The translations under genes were made by a program, and so were the position numbers. From the NCBI RefSeq assembly GCF_051014445.1, contig NC_135141.1, positions 8,990,001-9,054,000 of the forward strand: a DNA stretch of 64,000 nucleotides, read 5' to 3'. The DNA comes from Colletes latitarsis (taxonomy: Eukaryota; Arthropoda; Insecta; Hymenoptera; Colletidae). The notes below the pieces were generated by a model, which ran no database searches, was not told the DNA's origin, and saw only the letters and a list, made by a program, of their open reading frames with translations. Numbering within the stretch: position 1 is the stretch's first letter; every line of letters begins with the position of its first letter. Below, piece after piece: positions 52,273-61,680 of this stretch.

Positions 52273-53433
52273 GTTTTTTCGGGTTTGAATCACGTAGTAA
52301 TGTGGTACCACACAGTAACAGTCAATTAAACCTGGTTTCGATCGATATTTTAGAGGATAAAACCGGTTAGGTCAGGGTTAGGTCAAGGTTATGCCCGAAT
52401 CTGGCACATGATTTTGCCTTTTCTGCATACGTATTTGCCAGATCCTGGGTTTTTTCGGGTTTGAATCACGTAGTAATGTGGTACCTCACAGTAACAGTCA
52501 ATTAAACATGGATTCGGTCAGTATTTTAGAGGATAACACCGGTTAGGTCTGGGATAGGTCTGGGTCATGCCCGAATCTGGCTCATGATTTTGCACTTTCC
52601 GCATTCTTGTTTGCCAGAGCCTAGGTGTTCTCTGGTTTGTACCTCGTAGTAATGTGGTACCACATTGAAACAGTCAATTAAACCTGCTTTCGATCAATAT
52701 TTTACAGGATAAAACCGGTTAGGTCTGGGTTAGGTCTGTGTTATGCCCGCATCTGGCTCATGATTTTGCCTTTCGGCATTCTTGTTGGCCAGATCCTTGG
52801 TTTTCTCTGGTTTGAATTACGTAGTAATGTGGTACCACACTGAAACGGACAATTAAACCTGGTTTCGATCAATATTTTACACGACAAAACCGGCTAGGTC
52901 TGGGTTAGGTCTGGGTTATGCCCGGATCTGGCTCTTGATTTTGCCTTTCCGCATACTTATTGGCCAGATCCTGGGTTTTTTCTGGTTTGCATCACGTAGT
53001 AATGTGGTACCACACAGTAACAGTCAATTAAACCTGGATCCGGTCAGTATTTTAGTCGGTAACACCGGTTAGGTCTGGGTTAGACCTGGGTTATGCCCGC
53101 ATCTGGCTCATGATTTTGCCTTCTTCGCATACTAGTTGGCCAGATCCTGGGTTTTTTCGGGTTTGAATCACGTAGTAATGTGGTACCACACAGTAGCAGC
53201 TAATTAAACCTGGATTCGGTCAGTATTTTAGAGGATAACACTGGTTAGGTCTGGGTTAGGTCTGGGTCATGCCTGAATCTGGCTCATGATTTTGCCTTTT
53301 CCGCATACTTATTGGCCAGATCCTGGGTTTTTTCGGGTTTGCATCACGTAGTAATGTGGTACCATACAGTAACAGTCAATTAAACCTGGTTTCGATCAAT
53401 ATTTTCCAGGACAAAACCGGCTAGGTCTGGGTT

Positions 53434-55321
53434 AGGACTGGGTTATGCCCTCATCTGACATATGATTTTGCCTTCCTCGCATACTTGTTGGCCAGATCCT
53501 GGGTTTTTCTCGGGTTTGAATCACGTAGTAATGTGGTACCACACAGTAACAGTCAATTAAACCTGGATTCGGTCAGTATTTTAGAGGATAACACCGGTTA
53601 GGTCTGGGTTAGGTCTGGGTTATGCCCGGATCTGGCACATGACTTTGTCTTTTCTGCATACGTATTGGCCAGATCCTGGGTTTTTTCGGGTTTGAATCAC
53701 GTAGTAATGTGGTACCATACTGTAACAGTCAATTAAACCTGGTTTCGGTCAGTATTTTAGAGGATGACACCGGTTAGGTCTGGGTTAGATCTGGGTTATG
53801 CCCGAATCTGGCACATGATTTTGCCTTTTCTGTATACTTATTGGCCAAATCCTGGGTATTTCGGGTTTGAATCACGTGGTAATGTGGTACCACACAGTAA
53901 CAGTCAATTAAACCTGGTTTCGATCAGTATTTTAGAGGATAACACCGGTTAGGTCTGGGTTAGGTCTGGGTTATGCCCGGATCTGGCACATGATTTTGCC
54001 TTCTTCGCATACTCGTTGGCCAGATCCTGGGTTTTTTCGGGTTGGAATCACGTAGTAATGTGGTTCCACACAGTAGCAGCTAATTAAACCTGGATTCGGT
54101 CAGTATTTTAGAGGATGACACCGGTTAGGTCTGGGTTAGATCTGGGTTATGCCCGAATCTGGCACATGATTTTGCCTTTTCTGTATACTTATTGGCCAAA
54201 TCCTGGGTTTTTCGGGTTTGAATCACGTGGTAATGTGGTACCACACAGTAACAGTCAATTAAACATGGATCCGGTCAGTATTTTAGTTGGTAACACCGGT
54301 TAGGTCTGGGTTAGACCTGGGTTATTCCCGCATCTGGCTCATGATTTTGCCTTCTTCGCATACTTGTTGGCCAGATCCTGGGTTTTTTCGGGTTTGAATC
54401 ACGTGGTAATGTGGTACCACATAGTAACAATCAACTAAACCTGGATTCGGGCAGTATTTTAGTCGGTAACACCGGCAGAGTCTGGGATAGGTCTGGGTCA
54501 TGCCCGAATCTGGCTCATGATTTTGCCTCTTCCGCATTCTTGTTTGCCAGAGCTTTGGTTTTCTCTTGTTTGTACCACGTAGTAATGTGGTACCACATTG
54601 AAACAGTCAATTAAACCTGCTTTCGATCAATATTTTACAGGATAAAACCGGTTAGGTCTGGGTTAGGTCTGTGTTATGCCCGAATCTGGCTCATGATTTT
54701 GCCCTTTCCGCATTCTTGTTGGCCAGATCCTGGGTTTTTTCGGGTTCGAATCACGTAGTAATGTGGTACCACACACTAACAGTCAATTAAACCTGGTTTC
54801 GATCGATATTTTAGAGGATAAAACCGGTTAGGTCTGGGATAGGTCTGTGTTATGCCCGCATCTGGCTCATGATTTTGCCTTTTCGGCATTCTTGTTGGCC
54901 AGATCCTTGGTTTTCTCTGGTTTGAATTACGTAGTAATGTGGTACCACACTGAAACGGACAATTAAACCTGGTTTCGATCAATATTTTACAGGACAAAAC
55001 CGGCTAGGTCTGGGTTTGGTCTGGGTTATGCCCGAATCTGGCTCATGATTTTGCCTTTCCGCATACATATTGGCCAGATCCTGGGTTTTTTCTGGTTTGA
55101 ATCACGTAGTAATGTGGTACCACACAGTAACAGTCAACTAAACCTGGATCTGGTCAGTATTTTAGTCGGTAACACCGGTTAGGTCTGGGTTAGACCTGGG
55201 TTATGCCCGCATCTGGCTCATGATTTTGCCTTCATCGCATACTTGTGGGCCAGATCCTGGGTTTTTACGGGTTTGAATCATGTAGTAATGTGGTACCACA
55301 CAGTAACAGTCAATTAAACCT
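53434..55321 (+). repeat. Second copy of the ~1.9 kb block
   Basis: This matches 48,709-50,596 at an offset of 4,725 bp. Its left part also matches 51.17-51.69 kb at 2,263 bp, so three related versions of the first 500-760 bp exist in a row. Part of the right side recurs again near 56.75-57.2 kb (offset 2,638 bp), sharing CGTGGTAATG and GGCAGAGTCTGGGATAGG. The overlapping matches are best read as successive unequal exchanges. Confidence 0.8.
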
Positions 55322-58243
55322 GGATTCGGTCAGTATTGTAGAGGATAACACCGGTTAGGTCTAGGATGGGTCTGGGTCATGCCCGAATCTGGCTCATGAT
55401 TTTGCCTTTTCCGCATTCTTGTTTGCCAGAGCCTTGGTTTTCTCTGGTTTGTATCACGTAGTAATGCGGTACCACATTGAAACATTCAATTAAACCTGCT
55501 TTCGATCAATATTTTACAGGATAAAACCGATTAGGTCTGGGTTAGGTCTGTGTTATGCCCGCATCTTGCTCATGATTTTGCCTTTCCGCATACTTATTGG
55601 CCAGATCCTGGGTTTTTTCTGGTTTGAATCACGTAGTAATGTGGTACCACACAGTAACAGTCAATTAAACCTGGATCCGGTCAGTATTTTAGAGGATAAC
55701 ACCGGTTAGGTCTGGGTTAGGTCTGGGTTATGCCCGGATCTGGCACATGACTTTGTCTTTTCTGCATACGTATTGGCCAGATCCTGGGTTTTTTCGGGTT
55801 TGAATCACGTAGTAATGTGGTACCACACAGTAGCAGCTAATTAAACCTGGATTCGGTCAGTATTTTAGAGGATAACACTGGTTAGGTCTGGGTTAGGTCT
55901 GGGTCATGCCTGAATCTGGCTCATGATTTTGCCTTTTCCGCATACTTATTGGCCAGATCCTGGGTTTTTTCGGGTTTGCATCACGTAGTAATGTGGTACC
56001 ATACAGTAACAGTCAATTAAACCTGGTTTCGATCAGTATTTTCCAGGACAAAACCGGCTAGTTCTGGGTTAGGACTGGGTTATGCCCTCATCTGACATAT
56101 GATTTTGCCTTCCTCGCATACTTGTTGGCCAGATCCTGGGTTTTTCTCGGGTTTGAATCACGTAGTAATGTGGTACCACACAGTAACAGTCAATTAAACC
56201 TGGATTCGGTCAGTATTTTAGAGGATAACACCGGTTAGGTCTGGGTTAGGTCTGGGTTATGCCCGGATCTGGCACATGACTTTGTCTTTTCTGCATACGT
56301 ATTGGCCAGATCCTGGGTTTTTTCGGGATTGAATCACGTAGTAATGTGGTACCACACAGTAACAGTCAATTAAACCTGGATTCGGTCAGTATTTTAGAGG
56401 ATTGCACCGGTTAGGCCTGGGTTAGGTCTGGGTCATGCCCGAATCTGGCTCATGATTTTGCCTTTTCCGCATTCTTGTAGGCCAGATCCTGGGTATTTTC
56501 GGGTTTGAATCACGTAGTAATGTGGTACCATACTGTAACAGTCAATTAAACCTGGTTTCGATCGATATTTTAGAGGATAAAACCGGTTAGGTCTGAGTTA
56601 GGTCTGGTTTATGCCATCATCTGACTCATGATTTTGCCTTCTTCGCATACTCGTTGGCCAGATCCTGGGTTTTTTCGGGTTGGAATCACGTAGTAATGTG
56701 GTTCCACACAGTAGCAGCTAATTAAACCTGGATTCGGTCAGTATTTTAGAGGATGACACCGGTTAGGTCTGGGTTAGATCTGGGTTATGCCCGAATCTGG
56801 CGCATGATTTTGCCTTTTCTGTATACTTATTGGCCAAATCCTGGGTTTTTCGGGTTTGAATCACGTGGTAATGTGGTACCACACAGTAACAGTCAATTAA
56901 ACAAGGATCCGGTCAGTATTTTAGTTGGTAACACCGGTTAGGTCTGGGTTAGACCTGGGTTATGCCCGCATCTGGCTCATGATTTTGCCTTCTTCGCATA
57001 CTTGTTGGCCAGATCCTGGGTTTTTTCGGGTTTGAATCACGTGGTAATGTGGTACCACATAGTAACAATCAACTAAGCCTGGATTCGGGCAGTATTTTAG
57101 TCGGTAACACCGGCAGAGTCTGGGATAGGTCTGGGTCATGCCCGAATCTGTCTCATGATTTTGCCTCTTCCGCATTCTTGTTTGCCAGAGCCTTGGTTTT
57201 CTCTGGTTTGTACCACGTAGTAATGTGGTACCACACAGTAACAGTCAATTAAACCTGGATTCGGTCAGTATTGTAGAGGATAACACCGGTTAGGTCTAGG
57301 ATGGGTCTGGGTCATGCCCGAATCTGGCTCATGATTTTGCCTTTTCCAAATTCTTGTTGGCCAGATCCTTGGTTTTCTCTGGTTTGAATCACGTAGTAAT
57401 GTGGTGCCACACTGAAACAGACTATTAGACCTGGTTTCGATCAATAATATATAGCATATATCCGGTTAGGTCTGGGTTAGTTCTGTGTTATGCCCGCATG
57501 TGGCTCATGATTTTGCCTTCTTCGCATACTTGTTGGCCAGATCCTGGGTTTTTTCGGGGTTGAATCATGTAGTAATGTGGTACCACACAGTAACAGTCAA
57601 TTGAACCTGAAATCGGTCAGTATTTTAGAGGTTAACACCGGTTAGGCCTGGGTTAGGTCTGGGTCATGCCCGAATCTGGCTCATGATTTTGCCTTTTCCA
57701 AATTCTTGTTGGCCAGATTCTTGGTTTTCTCTGGTTTGTATCACGTAGTAATGTGGTAACACATTGAAACAGTCAATTAAACCTGGTTTCGATCAATATC
57801 TTACAGGATAAAACCGGGTAGGTCTGGGTTAGGTCTGGGTTATGCCCGCATCTGGCTCATGATTTTGCCTTTTCCGCATTCTTGTTTGCCAGATCCTTGG
57901 TTTTCCCTGGTTTGTATCACGTAGTAATGTGGTAACACATTGAAACAGACTATTAAACCTGGTTTCGATCAATAATTTAGAGGATAAATCCGGTTAGGTC
58001 TGAGTTAGGTCAGCGTTATGCCCGCATCTGGCTCATGATTTTGCCTTCTTCGCATACTTGTTGGCCAGATCCTGGGTTTTATCGGGTTTGAATCATGTAG
58101 TAATGTCGTACCACACAGTAACAGTCAATTAAACCTGAAGTCGGCCAGTATTTTAGAGGTTAACACCGGTTAGGCCTAGGTTAGGTCTGGGTCATGCCCG
58201 AATCTGGTTCATGATTTTGCCTTTTCCGCATTCTTGTTGGCCA

Positions 58244-61200
58244 GATCGTTGGTTTTCTCAGGTTTGAATCACGTAGTAATGTTGTACCACACTGAAACAG
58301 ACTATTAAACCTGGTTTCGATCAATAATTTAGAGGATAAATCCGGTGAGGTCTGAGTTCGGTCTGGGCTATGCCCGCATCTGGCTCATGATTTTGCCTTC
58401 TTCGCATACTTGTTGGCCAGATCCTGGGTTTTTTCGGGTTTGAATCACGTAGTAATGTGGTACCACACAGTAACAGCTAATTAAACCTGGATTCGATCAG
58501 TATTTTAGAGGATAACACCGGTTAGGTCTGGGTTAGGTCTGGGTTATGCCCGAATCTGGCTCATGATTTTGCATTTTCCGCAAACTTATTGGCCAGATCC
58601 TGGATTTTTTCGGGTTTGAATCACGTAGCAATGTGGTACCACACTGAAACAGACTATTAAACCTGGTTTCGATCAATAATTTAGAGGATAAATCCGGTTA
58701 GGTCTGAGTTAGGTCTGGGTTATGCCCGCAGCTGGCTCATGATTTTGCCTTTTCCGCATTCTTGTGTGCCAGAGCCTTGGTTTTCTCTGGTTTGTATCAC
58801 GTAGTAATGCGGTACCACATTGAAACAGTCAATTAAACCTGCTTTCGATCAATATTTTACAGGATAAAACCGGTTAGGTCTGAGTTAGGTCTGGTTTATG
58901 CCCTCATCTGACTCATGATTTTGCCTTCTTCGCATACTTGTTGGCCAGATCCTGGGTTTTTTCGGGTTTGAATCACGTAGTAATGTGGTTCCACACAGTA
59001 GGAGCTAATTAAACCTGGATTCGGTCAGTATTTTTGAGGATAACACCAGTTAGGTCTGGGTTAGATCTGGGTTATGCCCGAATCTGGCTCATACTTTTGC
59101 CTTTTCCGCATACTTATTGGCCAGATCCTGGGTTTTGTCGGGTTTGAATCACGTAGTAATGTGGTACCACACAGTAGCAGCTAATTGAACCTGGATTCGG
59201 TCGGTATTTTAGTCGGTAACACCGGCAGAGTCTGGGATAGGTCTGGGTCATGCCCGAATCTGGCTCATGATTTTGCCTCTTCCGCATTCTTGTTTGCCAG
59301 AGCCTTGGTTTTCTCTCGTTTGTACCACGTAGTAATGTGGTACCACATTGAAACAGTCAATTAAACCTGCTTTCGATCGATATTTTAGAGGATAAAGCCG
59401 GTTAGGTCTGCGTTAGGTCTGGGTTATGCCCGAATCTGGCACATGATATTGCCTTTTCCGTATACTTATTGGCCAAATCCTGGGTTTTTCGGGTTTGAAT
59501 CACGTAGTAATGTGGTACCACACAGTAACAGTCAATTAAACATGGATCCGGTCAGTATTTTAGAGGTTAACACCGGTTAGGCCTGGGTTAGGTCTGGGTT
59601 ATGCCCGCATCTGGCTCATGATTTTGCCTTTTCCACATTCTTGTTGGCCAGATCCTTCGTTTCCTCTGGTTTGAATCACGTAGTAATGTGGTGCCACACT
59701 GAAACAGACTATTAGACCTGGTTTCGATCAATAATATATAGCATATATCCGGTTAGGTCTGGGTTAATTCTGTGTTATGCCCGCATGTGGCTCATGATTT
59801 TGCCTTCTTCGCATACTTGTTGGCCAGATCCTGGGTTTTTTCGGGTTTGAATCATGTAGTAATGTGGTACCACACAGTAACAGTCAATTAAACCTGAAAT
59901 CGGTCAGTATTTTAGAGGTTAACACCGGTTAGGCCTGGGTTAGGTCTGGGTCATGCCCGAATCTGGCTCATGATTTTGCCTTTTCCAAATTCTTGTTGGC
60001 CAGATCCTTGGTTTTCTCTGGTTTGTATCACGTAGTAATGTGGTAACACATTGAAACAGTCAATTAAACCTGGTTTCGATCAATATCTTACAGGATAAAA
60101 CCGGGTAGGTCTGGGTTAGGTCTGGGTTATGCCCGCATCTGGCTCATGATTTTGCCTTTTCCACATTCTTGTTGGCCAGATCCTTCGTTTCCTCTGGTTT
60201 GAATCACGTAGTAATGTGGTGCCACACTGAAACAGACTATTAGACCTGGTTTCGATCAATAATATATAGCACATATCCGGTTAGGTCTGGGTTAGGTCTG
60301 TGTTATGCCCGCATCTGGCTCATGATTTTGCCCTCTTCGCATACTTGTTGACTAGATCCTGGGTTTTCTCTGGTTTGAATCACGTAGTAATGTTGTACCA
60401 CACTGAAACAGACTATTAAACCTGGTTTCGATCAATAATTTAGAGGATAAATCCGGTTAGGTCTGAGTTAGGTCAGCGTTATGCCCGCATCTGGCTCATG
60501 ATTTTGCCTTCTTCGCATACTTGTTGGCCAGATCCTGGGTTTTTTCGGGATTGAATCATGTAGTAATGTCGTACCACACAGTAACAATCAATTAAACCTG
60601 AAGTCGGTCAGTATTTTAGAGGTTAACACCGGTTGGCCTGGGTTAGGTCTGGGTCATGCCCGAATCTGGTTCATGATTTTGCCTTTTCCGCATTCTTGTT
60701 GGCCAGATCGTTGGTTTTCTCAGGTTTGAATCACGTAGTAATGTTGTACCACACTGAAACAGACTATTAAACCTGGTTTCGATCAATAATTTAGAGGATA
60801 AATCCGGTGAGGTCTGAGTTCGGTCTGGGCTATGCCCGCATCTGGCTCATGATTTTGCCTTCTTCGCATACTTGTTGGCCAGATCCTGGGTTTTTTCGAG
60901 TTTGAATCACGTATTAATGTGGTACCACACAGTAACAGCTAATTAAACCTGATTCGATCAGTATTTTAGAGGATAACACCGGTTAGGTCTGGGTTAGGTC
61001 TGGGTTATGCCCGAATCTGGCTCATGATTTTGCATTTTCCGCAAACTTATTGGCCAGATCCTGGATTTTTTCGGGTTTGAATCACGTAGTAATGTGGTAC
61101 CACACTGAAACAGACTATTAAACCTGGTTTCGATCAATAATTTAGAGGATAAATCCGGTTAGGTCTGAGTTAGGTCTGGGTTATGCCCGCATCTGGCTCA

Positions 61201-61680
61201 TGATTTTGCCTTTTCCGCATTCTTGTGTGCCAGAGCCTTGGTTTTCTCTGGTTTGTATCACGTAGTAATGCGGTACCACATTGAAACAGTCAATTAAACC
61301 TGCTTTCGATCAATATTTTACAGGATAAAACCGGTTAGGTCTGAGTTAGGTCTGGTTTATGCCCTCATCTGACTCATGATTTTGCCTTCTTCGCATACTT
61401 GTTGGTCAGATCCTGGGTTTTTTCGGGTTTGAATCACGTAGTAATGTGGTTCCACACAGTAGCAGCTAATTAAACCTGGATTCGGTCAGTATTTTAGAGG
61501 ATAACACCAGTTAGGTCTGGGTTAGATCTGGGTTATGCCAGAGTCTGGCTCATACTTTTGCCTTTTCCGCATACTTATTGGCCAGATCCTGGGTTTTTTC
61601 GGGTTTGAATCACGTAGTAATGTGGTACCACACAGTAGCAGCTAATTGAACCTGGATTCGGTCACTATTTTAGTCGGTAA
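58244..61680 (+). repeat. ~2.46 kb (14-monomer) duplicated block
   Basis: GATCGTTGGTTTTCTCAGG at 58,244 recurs at 60,706, an offset of 2,462 bp. CTTGTGTGCC at 58,761 recurs at 61,222, an offset of 2,461 bp because the second copy lost a G (ACCTGATTCG for ACCTGGATTCG near 60,949). The match includes GCAAACTTATTGGCC, TCTGAGTTCGGTCTGGGC and GGCAGAGTCTGGGATAGG. CTTGTGTGCC appears a third time at 62,454, seven monomers (1,232 bp) further on. Confidence 0.8.

Larger units (their letters stand above)
42661..57340 (+). repeat. Array domain 5: mosaic of multi-monomer duplications
   Basis: Markers include ATTTTCCAGGACAAAACCGG, CTCATAAAGTTGCC, GCATACGTATTGGCCAGATC, GATGACACCGGTTAGG and CGTGGTAATGTGGTACC. 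Blocks recur at several distances: 2,462 bp (49.04 to 51.50 kb), 2,263 bp (51.50 to 53.76 kb), 4,725 bp (49.04 to 53.76 kb) and 2,638 bp (54.12 to 56.75 kb). These correspond to about 14, 13, 27 and 15 monomers. No unrelated sequence was found. Confidence 0.85.

Noticed and set aside
2836..57252. Many short open frames of 62-87 codons, on both strands, with very similar products
   Set aside because: They recur because the DNA repeats. Each begins at the same ATG within AATGTGGTACC or a similar fixed site and spans little more than one monomer. Frames shift with each 176 bp unit, conservation is at DNA level with indels, and no known domain or start context is visible.
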